Notes: generated by a model not told the origin, from the letters alone. Positions 1 to 11,823 are shown, counted from the stretch's first letter. The stretch is 64,000 bases of DNA from Cyathus striatus (GCA_025738555.1 JAOVFP010000001.1:4898001-4962000); one strand, 5' to 3'. Numbers and translations: made by a program.

Positions 1-348
1 GGGCGCAGACCTGTATAGTTTTGAAAAATAAGGTTTACATTCCGTAAGCAGAAAGTCATGTGACAAATCGGACTTCACATTCTCAACTACCAGCGTAAAC
101 TATCCTGGACTCACAAGTGATGTCGACGTCCTCCTCTACTTTTACTTCAGGAGGCTTTCAACTGTGACAGCCCCTCTCCAAAGTCAAACGCGTCAGAAAA
201 TGGTGTAAGAGAGATCAAACTTCCAGTTGGCCTCAGTGGCGGTTCTGAAGATGTTTGAAGTCTGACGCCACTGCTATAGGTTGTTGAAATGCAATGTCAC
301 CCCACTTTATATCGAAACTGCACATGATTATCACATACCAACATCCCC

Positions 349-1840
349 ATGAATCTTGTCCTCATTGTCTTTATATGTGGTGTACTTGCCCAGAATGCGG
401 GTCGTAATTCAATGTCTTTAGATGTGAGTTAAAAGTGATCTAGTTTCGTACTCCCTTTCTGAATCTGACCAGCCCCTTCCTCCAAATTCGTTCGCCGTCT
501 TGGGTAAGAACGGAACGTTTCACACGTCGTAAAACCAGGCGTTCAATCCGCATGGCCGAATCCCGCCGTTTATTCAAGTTTTTGATAAATCATTCCTGTC
601 TGTCCTTGGTCCCAGCCCAATTCTCGTTTAAGTAGCAAGCAATGTGACATTTTCCTTTGCCATTGAAGTACTCATTTACGTTCCAGAAACAGATGAAATA
701 TTCTTTTCCAGTCCACTTATTGATGTAACCTCCAGTCAATCCAATCGCATCAGCAAAGTGAAGATGGCGGATGTCGAGAAAGCACTAGAGAGTAATTTAA
801 GTGCTACTAATGTTCCTGTCGAAACGGTACGAAAAATATCTTCTATTATAAATAGTACGCTTTTATATTCCAATATATCATTAATTCGTTAGCTCGACCT
901 TTCTGGAACTCTTAACATGACAAACGGAGGCACAGGTCCATTCCAAGGATCGCTTTTGTTCGCTACAGAAGGATTTGGTCAAAATCCACCTGTCCTTGCA
1001 CTTGTTGACCCGAAACCACCGTACAATTCCACCGTGATTTTGGACAACTACTTCGGAAGACAATTCAACTCCATAGATGACGTTAAGATTCATCCTAGTG
1101 GGAAGATATTCTTCACTGATCCGATGTACGCCTAGGTTGTCTAAATTATACGCTCGTTTTTTAACAAATCCACAGTTATGGCTTTGTTGCTGGAGTTTGG
1201 CCATCTCCTATTATGCCTCCTCAGGTATACATGTTCGACCCCCAGACAGGAAGCGTACAGGTGGTAGTGGGAGATATCCAAGTGCCAAACGGAATCGCAT
1301 TCTCCCCCGATGGAACAGTTGCTTATGTGTATGCTATCTGACGTATGCTGCAGCTAGTTTCTGACCTATCTACCTAGTTCTGACACCTTTGGCTTCGCAA
1401 TTGGTGGAGAGAATCAAACTCGTCCATCGCTAATGTTCGTTATTTCTGCTTTTCATATTACCAATAATATTAACCATGGGGCAGATATGCATTCGATGTT
1501 GATCCCGACTCGCTAATGCTGAAGAACAAACGTGCATTTGCATTCCCAGATGCCGGTATTCTAGACGGAATTACTGTAGACAGTGAAGGAAATGTATATG
1601 TTGGTTGTGGAGATGGCGTTCAGATTGGTCCTCTAACTATGTCAGCCGTCAGAGACATACTAATTTGTCGACTATCAGGTATGGAACCCGAAAGGAAAAC
1701 TCCTTGGAAAGTTTTTCATTGGAAGCATTGTAACTAATATGGTATTGGTATTTGCTGGTGATGGAAAGCTAATGATTATTGGAGGCTATACACTGCTCAT
1801 TGCCAAAATTGCTGCGAAGAGTGGTGTTTTCACTTCATAG
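349..1840 (+). pseudogene. SMP-30/gluconolactonase-like protein, copy 1 (pseudogene)
   Basis: This is a decayed member of the local family of secreted six-bladed beta-propeller lactonases (SMP-30/gluconolactonase/LRE family). The exon plan matches copy 2: about 349-423 (signal peptide), 473-826, 893-1125, 1176-1328, 1378-1434, 1485-1623 and 1679-1840. Family motifs are still readable: MTNGGTGPF, HPSGKIFFTDP, GIAFSPDG and FPDAGILDGI. Exon 2 has two in-frame stops: TAA just after residues FHTS, and TAA where copy 2 has the Gln of FRQVASN. The donor of the last intron has changed from GT to AT at about 1624. Exons 3-6 are almost identical to copy 2 while exon 2 is more diverged. I infer loss of function after duplication; the gene may still be transcribed. 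Family assignment is confident, and pseudogene status follows from the visible lesions. Confidence 0.85.
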
Positions 1841-2093
1841 GATACGCAGTTTCTCTAGATTGAAATTGATGGGTATCTGATTTGAGCCTCTGACTAAAAG
1901 AGATTTGTACGGTGCGTATTCGATAAGTATTCGATTCACCCAAAGGGCATATCTGACAAGTATGCGATATCTCATTTTTATTATAATTTCCCAGCGACCC
2001 AAATCAGAGTATAGTCCATCGCTTCTAAGATGGGGAAACTCATGCGTACATGGCTATGTAATTGACTCTGGAACTACTACTCTCTGCATGGAA

Positions 2094-3066
2094 CTAATTA
2101 TGTGTCAAAAAGTTTCCAGCTATCTTCATATACCTCTCCCTCTCCTCAAAAAATGGCATGTGTGAACTATTGGCAAATGTCACCCACTTTGCCTTCGGGA
2201 TCTTTTCGAAGAAAGGAGCCACACAGACATCCTGTGCTTCGTCAAAAGCTCCATTGACCAATAGTGTTACAACCTTGATGTTGTGAACAATATCAACGAT
2301 TGACCATGTCTTAAGCGTGCCGGTAACAGTGAATTCGGATGGACCTTGCCTGGACATGAATCCCGTTGAACACTCCAAACAAAGGTACTTCTCAAGATAA
2401 TACTTACATAGCTTGATATACCGTAGGATTTGCTTCAAGGAATGCAAAGCTGCGAATCAGCTCTTCTGGCCATGGATTAGCCCTGCAGACGTGTTTGCCG
2501 TAAAATACATTCATGACATCTTGATATTCTTTGGAGTCGGTCGTTCCCCCAGTTTCATGCTTCGTTATAGTCTCTTGCATTTCGATGGGAAGTCCTTTGA
2601 GAAGACCACCTACTGCTATCTCCCAAAGGGGCATTGATACTGGACTATCTGCAATAATAAGATGTTGGAGCCCTACCGGACTTCTGGTGGCAGCATATTG
2701 TGCTGCAAGCATTCCACCCCATGAATGCCCAAGTAAATCAAAGTTGTCTCTAATGCTGAAATGAAGAAGCACATTGTCAAGCTCATCCATGAACAGCTCA
2801 ACAGTCCAAAAGTCCTTCGGTCTATCCTTTAAGTGGGTCGACTGGCCGCCCCCAACCTGGTCATAGAAGACGAGAGGGATTCCGAGATATGTATATAGAT
2901 TGATGTGAGGAAGTATATAATCGTGACTTATGCCTGGACCCCCGTGCAGCAAGACGAGAGGCCGTTTTCCTGAGTTCAAGTCACCAATTATCTTGTACCA
3001 TGTTTGGAACGTCTCCTCTCCGACCTTGAAATCGAGCTTTCCAGTTGTAGTGTCCTTCGAATTCAT
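2094..3066 (-). CDS. Proline iminopeptidase-like alpha/beta hydrolase (peptidase S33)
   Basis: The gene has two exons, 3066-2409 or 2408 and 2349-2094. The intron (about 2350-2407) runs from GTAAGT to CCAG and restores the reading QAM-QGPSEF that is typical of the family. The product is about 304 residues, the usual length for this subfamily. The HGGPG oxyanion-hole motif lies near residue 40, and the nucleophile elbow GHSWGG carries the catalytic Ser. Near the C terminus are the acid region (NGAFDEAQD) and the catalytic His (SSHMPFFEE). I chose the start MNSKDTTTGK because it matches the family N terminus; the open frame runs further upstream. Family members cleave N-terminal proline or act on amides and esters; the substrate here is unknown. 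It converges on lactonase copy 1 and appears intact. Confidence 0.88.
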
Positions 3067-3325
3067 TTGGATGTTTCTGTGATGTGCAACAAAGAACGAA
3101 TGAAGCTTGAAGCTTGAAGGACTAGTGACCGGTTGACCCTTTATGTACACTCTGGTAAGATCAAGATGAAAGTCATCTGATTTTGATTCTCCATAAAAGT
3201 TGGCGATAAGTACGATAAGTGCTGTTCAGATGATTATCATTTTGTAACGGTGCTCAGTAGTCGGAGCTGTAACTTTCCGATCACGTTATTTCGGCAGGAC
3301 TTAGCAACTGATCCTAACCAAGTAC

Positions 3326-4610
3326 TAGACCGGAAGCCGGTCGGTTACGTGAAAGCACGTGATATGAACGATTGAATCGTGTCGATATACCGACCGGTCC
3401 AACTCGTCGAATTTTAGCGTACTAAACCTTACGTCCTTACCCACTTCCTTTTTTGGATTTTCAGAATGGCTCCGTCTCAACGTCGCGTCCCAGTACTCTT
3501 CTCTCACTCCGCCCTCTCCTCTGTCCCCTCCTCTCATCTCTCCGTTCTCTTCTCTTATGTACCTTGTAGTCGCTATCATCACTGTTTTCATTCACTATGA
3601 ACATTGAAGCTAAAAACATTACTTTGTCTGATATCCGAGAGCTCATATGTATAGAAGCAAGAAGTATGGTTGAGCAAGTTATTCCCTGTGAGCGCAGACT
3701 CCCAGATGATTTTTGGATTGGATATGGCGATGAAGAAGTTCAGCTTGGGCTGAAGGCCTGTCTTTGTATCTACGCAGTCTCTGCTGGAAGTATTGTACCA
3801 AGGGAGTTTCAACTCAAGGCAACACTTGCTCGATTGACTGGGAATGACTCGCTAGTGGATGTTGGAAGCAGGTATGGCAAAACCCTTTGGTTGATCTTAC
3901 TGTATATGCTCTTCCCAGATGATATAGTCCTTGTTATTTCTCCTCTTGTGCTCGTCATTTTGGTTAATCAGATAGCATTGGTTCAACTGGAACACTAAAC
4001 AATAACATATCGTCCAGTACAAAGTAAGTATGAAGGTAACAAACTGGTTCTCATCGGTCAGAGACATACTACCAGCTGCCCTCCTTCTACCTGCAGCTCT
4101 TCCAACTTCCCCACCTCCTGTGTGCCCTCCCTTTCTTCCCTGTTGTGCTTTGGCATAAGCTGGACTGGTACTGCTGGCAGTGCAACTTGAAGGGCCGATG
4201 TGAAAGAGCTGAGTTGCCTGCCACTGTTCTGGTGGTCTGCTGCACAGCTCAATGTTGAATGGCTGAGTTATATCATTGAGCACAATTTGCTACTTGTACA
4301 GGGCCAAGCGAGGTTGTTTGCGTGACGGGATATGCTGAGATGAGGATGCAGTATTTTGATCCATAAGTGAGAGGGACTGGAAGACCAGAGAGATGAGGGA
4401 CAGAGGAGGGGACAGAGGAGAGGGCGAAGTGAGAGAAGAGTGCTGGGACGCAACGTTGAGACGGAGCCATTCTGAAAATCCAAAAAAGGAAGTGGGTAAG
4501 GACATAAGGTTTAGTATGCTAAAATTTGACAAGTTGGACCGGTCGGTATATCGACACGATTCAATCGTTCATATCACATGCTTGCACGTAACTGACCGGC
4601 TTCCGGTCTA
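3326..4610. mobile_element. Mutator-like element with ~215-bp TIRs and 9-bp TSD
   Basis: The ends are long inverted repeats: 3326-3542 pairs with 4394-4610, beginning TAGACCGGAAGCCGGTC on both strands. Most mismatches between the arms are transitions. The element is flanked by a perfect 9-bp direct repeat, ACCAAGTAC, at 3317-3325 and 4611-4619. Long TIRs with a 9-bp target duplication are the hallmark of MULEs. No transposase was seen inside, so it is non-autonomous. It carries a RecQ-helicase-like fragment (3597-3998), which makes it resemble a Pack-MULE. A related end sequence starts again right after the right TSD. Confidence 0.85.
3597..3998 (+). pseudogene. RecQ-type helicase N-terminal fragment inside the MULE
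   Basis: An open frame of 133 codons lies wholly between the TIRs of the Mutator-like element. It ends in the run FQLKATLARLTGNDSLVDVG, followed by a Walker-A-like GSRYGKT and the DDIVLVISPL strand. This matches the start of the helicase core of basidiomycete RecQ-like ATPases, where the Walker A is usually GTGYGKT. The frame stops soon after the ISPL motif, so the DEAH box and all later helicase motifs are missing. It cannot be an active helicase. I read it as a captured gene fragment. The match to RecQ comes from recalled family motifs, not from a search. Confidence 0.7.
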
Positions 4611-4619
4611 ACCAAGTAC

Positions 4620-4760
4620 TAGACCGGAGGCCGATCTGCCTATCCTGGGAACAAAATCATGCTTTTTGTCACGTGAGGACGTGTGGGCTATCTCGTTGAT
4701 AGGCAGACCGGTCAAACTCGTTAAGGTTTTGGTGTAGCGTTCCTTATCCTTTGCCTTCCC
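4620..4760. repeat. Remnant of a related transposon end
   Basis: The sequence directly after the right TSD begins TAGACCGGAGGCCG, like the TIR start of the adjacent MULE, and then departs from it. It contains an internal inverted repeat (CTGCCTATC near 4638 and GATAGGCAG near 4700). Its reverse complement resembles 9561-9655, which also follows a MULE end. It probably represents an older, decayed copy whose left target site was reused. Confidence 0.45.
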
Positions 4761-5292
4761 CAAATGCTCCTCCCTCCTTCATGTACAATATACCCTATTA
4801 TTCTTCAACATACATACAGTATTAGCTCCTGTATATATTTCAGAGAAAATATTAGGTGTAATAGTGGAAAAAGGAGCAGTGCATGAGCTCTGAATTGAAA
4901 CCAGTACAATACTGCTATACACGGCGAACAAATGACATTCCAGTATCATCAAAAGTTGGTCATTCCAATAACTTTCCATTCACCATTCCAATTCCAAACA
5001 TGTGGACTACTCATGTACCAGCTCACAAATACAAAGGATGTAGGTAGGCTGTCTTGCTTATGTAATGGATAAGAACTGAACTGGCTTTGTCAAACACATG
5101 GCAGATTCCTTTGTGATTGGAAAGTTTTCCACATGGTATCATCATTCAGTGCATTTCTAATTGCATCATACTTTTTTACTGGCATCTCTTGTATCTTCCT
5201 GCAAGAAATGTACACTGGGTTATGTTGTCTCCCTTTAACTTCAAAAATTAATATTTAGAATGTTAGCCGCTTTATCCCCCCTCCTTGTCAAG
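4761..5292. other. AT-rich spacer, no gene recognised
   Basis: Between two mobile elements I see no coding pattern, RNA gene or clear repeat. Short open frames here lack family motifs. Confidence 0.4.
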
Positions 5293-5743
5293 CATCAGGA
5301 AAAACCTCACCTGCTTAAATAGTAAATTTTAGGAGATTTAAGTGAATAAAAGCGAAAATAAGGTCAAAAAAGGAAATAAGTACTATTAGTGAAAATAGTA
5401 AGGGGTACTCCTTATCCCATCCTTTTTTGACCTTATTTACACAATTTTAGTTCAGATAAGGACTGAATAGTTCATTTAAAGTGTAATAAGCACATATAAA
5501 CAAAACCTAGATGCTTATAAGCACATTGTTCTTTCACTCAGTGCAGTATAATAGGTGTCAGTTAATTATATATAATTATTGTATTACAATAAAGTGGTCA
5601 TAGTAACATATAGATAATATATCTACTTACAACAATCCACTTAAAATATAACATATGCACTCCAAAATATCCAGTTACACATATTCACCCATATCCCACC
5701 CCTCTCCATCATCCAGCAGCACCACTCAATGACAACAAGTGCA

Positions 5744-5810
5744 CCCCATAACATCCAGCCCCATAACATCCAGCCCCATAACACCCAGCCCCACAACATC
5801 CAGCCCCACA
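5744..5810. repeat. 15-bp minisatellite
   Basis: About 4.4 copies of the unit CCCCATAACATCCAG lie inside the CATCAGG-ended element, with single-base variants in later copies. The unrelated-sequence element at 12248-14007 also carries a short C-rich minisatellite. Confidence 0.85.
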
Positions 5811-6544
5811 TCTCCACCCATATCCCCCACTCTCTATTGTTCAGCAACACCACTCAATGAGCACACACTTAAAAAAGGAAGACAACTCAAATACATACCA
5901 GAGAACAAAGACCATCTTGAGTGGAGTACGAGCCCAGCAGGTGGAAATCTTGTGAGACCAGTGGTAGATACTTGTACGGCATGTGAGAGACTGGTGTAAG
6001 TGGTGTGTAGAGCGGAAGTAGGGGAGCACTGTATGTGAGTTGGATCTTGAAATAGAAAACATGAATCTTGCTAGACGAATGGGCACAAGTGACAGGCAGG
6101 GGAAGGAGGGAGAGGAAGGAAGGAAAGGTGGGGGAATTGAAAGGAATGTCAGTATGACATTGATAGATCGTTGACGTGTCAAGTTCAACATGCACGTGAT
6201 ACATACTATCAAAGCCAAACACAGTGAAGCAATCACATGCTAACTTTCTCACTTGCCATTTGAAGTTTTGAACTTAAACATTTAAACCTTCAATGTTTGT
6301 GCATTACTATATATATTGTGTATTCCCCTACCACAATGGTTCTTAACTACAATTTATACTATAATTTATTGTACATGTATGTATTGTGTAAAATTAAACT
6401 TAATGCATAGTGTTTCAGATGAAATTCTCTGTGAAATGGAATTGTCATAAAGTTGACTTGCTTTAAGTATAACTGGTATAGTATGCTAAAATTGCTTAAT
6501 TTCTGTAAAACTTATTGACACATATCATTCTTATACTAGGCAAT

Positions 6545-6705
6545 AAGTACAAGTAAGTGTGACCATTGTACCAAACTTATGAACACTTATCATGCCTCAA
6601 AATAGGTAATATAAGTACAAATAAGTTTACCTCGCCATTGTACTATACTTATGAACACTTATCATGCTTCACAATAGATAATAAAAGTACAATTAAGTAT
6701 GAATT
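6545..6705. repeat. Two-copy direct repeat of ~85 bp
   Basis: Two imperfect copies contain the shared core ACTTATGAACACTTATCATG followed by a TCAAAATAG or TCACAATAG variant. They lie near the right end of the CATCAGG-ended element. Confidence 0.7.
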
Positions 6706-6788
6706 ACCTGATATTAGTAACATTTGGATATGGGCAAAGCTTATTTCTACTAATGTCACTATTTTAGTGGATGGGGATTTTCCTGATG

Positions 6789-7686
6789 CAACCATCTATT
6801 TCTTTCCTCGTCTCATTGAAGTATTTCCACTATGTGCCTCTAATGATATATAGAAATAAGAAATTATTTTCTTTCTATCTCATAGTAGTTACTGTCATTT
6901 ACATTGTAAGGGAGTGGGCATTCCAGGTCCAGTTGTTCTCCTGTCATACTTTTTTTTTTTTTTGAGAAAAGGTGGTGTCAGTGTTGTACATACAACAATA
7001 TAGCAATGTAAGTGGTGTGAGATACCTACAATGATAAGGGTGGTCAATGCCAAAAGATAGTATAATATTCAATTGTGTTTGCGAGAGAAAATACATTGGT
7101 CCAATTGTATACTGCTACTAAAACTATTTTACACATCATCTGTATTTTAAAAATCTACATCTATGACCTAAATTTATTTCATCTATATAGCAATAACTAT
7201 TATATTATGTTCCATACATTACTGTACAATAATATGGATAACTAAGAGCAAAGGCAGATAGCCATGGTGAGGCCCGGCCCTTTCCAGAAATGCTTTCACA
7301 CGCCATTTGGACAGACATGCTGTCTGCATGTCAGGCCAAGCCAACTCACTATTTTGAGGCCACCTGCACCATGTTTCCTTTGTTATAACAAGCCAGTAAG
7401 TTATATATACACATGTTTGGAACTGGAATCATGACTGGAAGGTTACTGGAATGACTGACTTTAGATGGTACTGGAACAACAATTGTTCACCATGATAGTA
7501 GGCTGTTACATTATTGCCCCACATATTTTACAACATTTTTATGATATTTCAACATTTTAACCTCACATAGATCTTTCTTATGAGTCCTTAGATGTTTTTG
7601 ATGTCCCAGTCAGGTCCCACAGTGGGGGACAGAGGTGGGACAGCATAAGGAATGATATACTAAAATGTCAACAAGTTTGACCAGAC
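6789..7686. other. AT-rich intergenic stretch
   Basis: No gene is recognised. A poly-T run lies near 6950. The last ~45 bases before the next element resemble, in inverse orientation, the sequence near 4711-4750, suggesting further decayed transposon ends. Confidence 0.35.
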
Positions 7687-9560
7687 TAGACTGGTAACTG
7701 GTCGGTATCATGAGACTATGTTCATGTGATATGAACGATTGTATCATGTCGATATACTGACTGGTCCAACTTGTCGAATTTAGGTGGGGTAAAAGTTATT
7801 GGCATTACTGCACTAGCACAGGAACCTGGCCACATTAGCGGAAAACCTGAATTTGTTCATTCTAAAAACTGTGCATGAAGAATAAAACATATGTGCTAGA
7901 TAGTAGACTTCGTATGGAATTATATAAAACTCAAACTGTATTTTTTGAGGCACCCTGAGTAATGTAATGAATATTTTTGTTGCGAGACCTCAGAAAGTGG
8001 GAAAACCAGGAAACTGGCCACCCCTTATTAATAATACAATGGCTTGTTTAGCAGCCGAACTAAGCTTATTGTACTTATTCAGATTTTATAGCCAAAATAT
8101 CATCTTTCTTCCAAGATTGACAATGATTTGGATAGTTGAAACAATAGCTCTGCATATTATACCCAACTAATGTTTTTAAAATATTAATATGTATTTCTTC
8201 TACTTATTATGATTTCATACAGTGCTCTATTTAGTCTGTAGCATCTGATATTTGATGTATTAAGATAAATCAATGAGAAGCAGAGGTTCAAGACATATCT
8301 GCAATTTTTAAGAAAAGGAAAATTGCTAAAATTAGGGTAAAACATGATAGCAGTGTATTGATTGTATACATTCCACATTATAAATTTTATAGCATATATT
8401 TATCATGTAGGAAAGATACAGACAGTTCAATATATACCTTGAAACTGTATCTTTCTAGCACTCTTTCATGTAGATTGATGAGATAGAATAGAAATGAGTG
8501 AGAATGAGATTTTTAAACTGATTCCAATGAATTCAGAGGGCTTTAAATTATATATACAGCCTGATTTTATACTTTGGATGTACTGCATAATGTCACAGCA
8601 TTATCTACTTTCCAAAGTGTGAGATCCTGCATCTTAGATTTAGCCTATTTTGGTTATAGCAGTCAACTAACTCTTGAATTTCTCTATGTACAGGAGAGCA
8701 ATGGTCTAAATAATTATATATGATATAGATACTATAGTAATATACCCAACTGTATCAATAAATTGTACAAGCAGTCAATGTGGAAGCTGGAGGATGAGCC
8801 ATGACTAGATTCTGGGTGCAGCCAGCTTCCTGATAGCTGACAGTAAGGCTTCACAAAATCGCCTTTTTTGGGGTTTCGGATAGAGCCATACTTTCCCATC
8901 TCAGTGCTTGTGCACAACTCCTGAAGGCTCCTCAACTCTACCATTTATTGACTACATCTACATGTCAACACCACCTGCTGCGCAGAATATGCTGCATTAG
9001 TCTCCATGGTCAACAGATAGCACTCAAGATTCAGGCATGCCCTCAAAAGTTAACACTGAACAGCATGACACAGTCTTATGAACAGCTGAAGATGCGATAA
9101 CTCCTTTCCATGGCCTCTAAATATGGTAGATTTGGGGGATTGGGTGCTTCAAAAGGTTGGAATGTACAAGAGATAGAGGGAAGATGGTGGAATTGGATTG
9201 TTAGAGGTGTTGCTTGGTTGGCTGGTGGGGGCAAGGGACACTACATGGGCTATACCTTGGTTTTTAGACATGGTAGTGGTTCAGATAATTGTAAAGGTTA
9301 TAATGCTATTTGAAATAGATGATACAAAGTGCAAAGCTGAAGGGAAACACAATAAAAATGAGAGACGACGAGGGGGATCATGCATACCCGCGAGGACTCA
9401 AGAGTCCAAAAAAGGTAATTTTTGAAGCCCAAAAGGTCTTAACGCCGATAACTTTTACCCTGCCTAAATTCGACGAGTTGGACCGGTCGGTATATCGACA
9501 CGATACAATCATTCATATCATGTGAACATAGTCTCACAATACCAACCGGCCACCGGTCTA
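7687..9560. mobile_element. Second Mutator-like element, diverged TIRs
   Basis: The left end TAGACTGGTAACTGGTCGG pairs with the inverse of the right end, TAGACCGGTGGCCGGTTGG. The pairing extends about 115 bp (7687-7800 against 9445-9560). It includes the shared block with CGACACGAT and GACCGGTC that is also present in the element at 3326-4610, so both belong to one family. The flanking 9-mers are not identical, so the insertion is older or its ends are eroded. No transposase or recognisable captured gene was found inside. Confidence 0.65.
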
Positions 9561-9660
9561 TACCGGACCGTCTATCGACGAGATACCCCACGCCAGTCAT
9601 GTGACGCCAGCATGATCTCATTTTAGATGGTTCAGCTTCCGGACTAGCCAAGTACTATCA
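9561..9660. repeat. Transposon-end remnant related to 4620-4760
   Basis: The segment reads as a diverged inverse copy of 4620-4710. Shared blocks include TATCGACGAGATA, GTCATGTGAC and GACTAGCCAAGTAC. At both places it directly follows the right end of a MULE. This suggests nested or composite insertion, or a longer true element end. Confidence 0.45.
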
Positions 9661-10677
9661 TTTGATGGGTGTTGCAAATATTTTAAGATGCAACATCATC
9701 TCTGCATCGAGACACTGCACACACACCATGCATATACCGTTCGAAAGGTATGCTTCTCAGCTTCCAGAATATCTAATTTGTTTTGTGGAAATGTGATGTC
9801 CTAGGAGTGCAAACCGCCCTCCGCTGAGGGTCCTAACTCATGGGGTTCCGCCAATTTCGTCATGCTTGGTCACACTTAACCTTGTTCATTTGCAAAGTGG
9901 TTTTGCACTTCGCTTCAACTTCGCTTACACTTTGCAAAGTGATTGACAACATCGTGACAGCTTACATTTGCTCTCTTTGTCACGCTTGTGCGTATTTCTT
10001 ACTTATATACTATAACTCAATAGACACAGTCAAAACTCGTGCGCAGAATAGTTTATATGTGTATTTTAATGGTTTGTCTAAGATATGAGGATGTACGTGT
10101 GATTTATCGCTGCATTATTAACGCTAAAGTATGGATAATCAGTAATTTTTGGTGTAATTAGTACATATCAGTTGCCTAAGCTCGGAATTGTATGAAATAA
10201 AACACAGAATCTGAAATATAATATGTAAATACATATATATGTCAATTTTCAATGTCATCGGACCAACCGATGTGTTAAAAAGTCGCATTTTGCAACACCC
10301 CATGACTTTGCATCACTCATCAAATGATAGTACTGTACTATTTCGACCAATTGTTTGGTCACGCGTCACACAGGGTCTCCGAACAGAACAAATTCAGGCC
10401 TTGTCACGCATCCCAGAGAGCATTGAACAAAGGGTCAAGGCAATTAAATAAGGCATAGTTTTGATGCTTTTTTTTTTTTACGTTAGATGTATGTATTATA
10501 TCATAAAATAGTGTTTCACGTTCGTCATTGTTAAAAATCTGAGGACAATGAACATTGTTGGCATGAACAAATCTTAAGCATGTCACACACTGAACTGGTC
10601 CCTGAACTGAACAATGAACCCAAATTTTCGGTCACGCTCAAAATGAGTGAACAATTGGTTGAAATAGTACAGTACCA
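9650..10677. repeat. Nested inverted repeats (MITE-like)
   Basis: Two inverted pairs are visible. First, 9650-9688 (core AGTACTATCATTTGATG and GGTGTTGCAA) pairs with about 10288-10342. Second, 10329-10356 (AGTACTGTACTATTTCGACC onward) pairs with 10650-10677. The arms share the AGTACT end. They could be two small hairpin elements of one family sharing a boundary. No gene is recognised between the arms. Confidence 0.55.
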
Positions 10678-11161
10678 CTGTAAATTTCCTTTGACTCGAA
10701 TCCTCTAATGCTTAGCGCTTATTGCTGGCTCTGTTAGTCGATATCATACTTCTGTGCATTCAATTACAGCTTGGTCAGCTATTGTTTTGGTCAGAATGGA
10801 GACAAGTCATTGATAATGCAAATAAAACTGACGGTGAGTAGTAATGCTAAACCAAATGCTTGGTAAGTCGGTATGTCTTCCGTTGACAGACTGCAATTAC
10901 TACCTGTCCTCATTACATCATCTTGGCTTGCCAAATTCCTACATAATTAGAGGAATTGGAAATCCATTCTCAATCGGGTAGACAGCCGATGGCTGTACTC
11001 ACTTTCAGAGGCCGTCATGTTTCCTGTCAACCCGCATTTCAACTGAATCATGTCGCCACAAGTTATCATATGGAAACGATGGCATTTTGCAGCTGTTTGG
11101 GTAGCATTGTCATGTCTGCATTCCCTGAGCACCGGAGTTAAACGTCCGGCAGGGGATCCAT

Positions 11162-11823
11162 TGTCACGACCGTGCCCCTAGCCTGACTTGGCGGCGGAGT
11201 ACGAGAGAGTGACTGCGGAGAAGCGAGGGGTGAGTGTAAGACGAAAGCGGAGAACGATAACTCAGGGGGTAGGACTTCGGCTTCAGCTTATGTGCTGCAC
11301 CCCTGGGATTCCCGGTCCTGGATTTCGGAGTAAGGGCAAGCCCTTCGGAGAAGACGAGAGACGGAAGACGAGAGGTGTAACTCAAGTCAGACGAAAGGGT
11401 GAGGACGTAGTTCAATACGAAACTGAGGACTAAGTACAAATCGAGTACTACTTAAATACTGGAGACTCGGAGTAAGTAAAGGCTGCTGGCCAAGGCCAGC
11501 GGAGAAGTACGGTCAGGGTAGGCATATGTAGAATGAAGACTATAACTAATTAAACATAATAAAACACGTCGGAGAAGTGAGCGCGTATGGCGGTGTAAAG
11601 TAAAACTGATAGTGGCACACTTAAGAATGATAAGTGACTCACTACGAGATGTATACTACATTACTGAGGGGATAGCTCAGTAGAACGGAAGAAAGGAAAC
11701 GAGAGTAATCTATGTACAGTAATCAATAAGTAATATTAAGAGCGTAATCAAAGTTCGGAGTAAGCAAAGGAAAAGGTGGAGTAAAGCATAGGAGTCCGGA
11801 GGTAGGCGATACGGGATATGACA
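11162..11823. mobile_element. Solo LTR of an LTR retrotransposon
   Basis: The segment starts TGTCACGACC and ends GATATGACA, giving the expected TG...CA ends with a 5-bp terminal inverted repeat (TGTCA/TGACA). It is flanked by a perfect 5-bp target duplication, TCCAT, at 11157-11161 and 11824-11828. Its 662 bp are purine-rich and GGAGAAG-rich, unlike the AT-rich surroundings. No internal retrotransposon coding region is attached, so it most likely remains after recombination between two LTRs. It sits about 280 bp upstream of lactonase copy 2. Confidence 0.9.

Larger units (their letters stand above)
5293..6788. mobile_element. Non-autonomous element with CATCAGGAAAA termini
   Basis: The left end reads CATCAGGAAAAACC and the right end is its inverse, GGATTTTCCTGATG. 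Similarity between the arms continues at reduced identity for about 35 bp. The element at 12248-14007 has the same CATCAGGAAA ends and a similar AT-rich subterminal region, so the two form a family. No transposase frame is visible. The inside holds a 15-bp C-rich minisatellite (5744-5810) and a duplicated segment of about 85 bp (6545-6705). No clean target-site duplication was found, so the superfamily is unassigned. Confidence 0.55.

Noticed and set aside
3325..3646. Overlapping minus-strand open frames near 3.3-3.6 kb
   Set aside because: They are translations of the MULE terminal repeat and have a mirror image at 4393-4611, so they are not a gene.
11164..11439. Opposing open frames of 80-90 codons within the GA-rich block
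   Set aside because: The block is a solo LTR with TG...CA ends and a target duplication; the composition creates long frames by chance.
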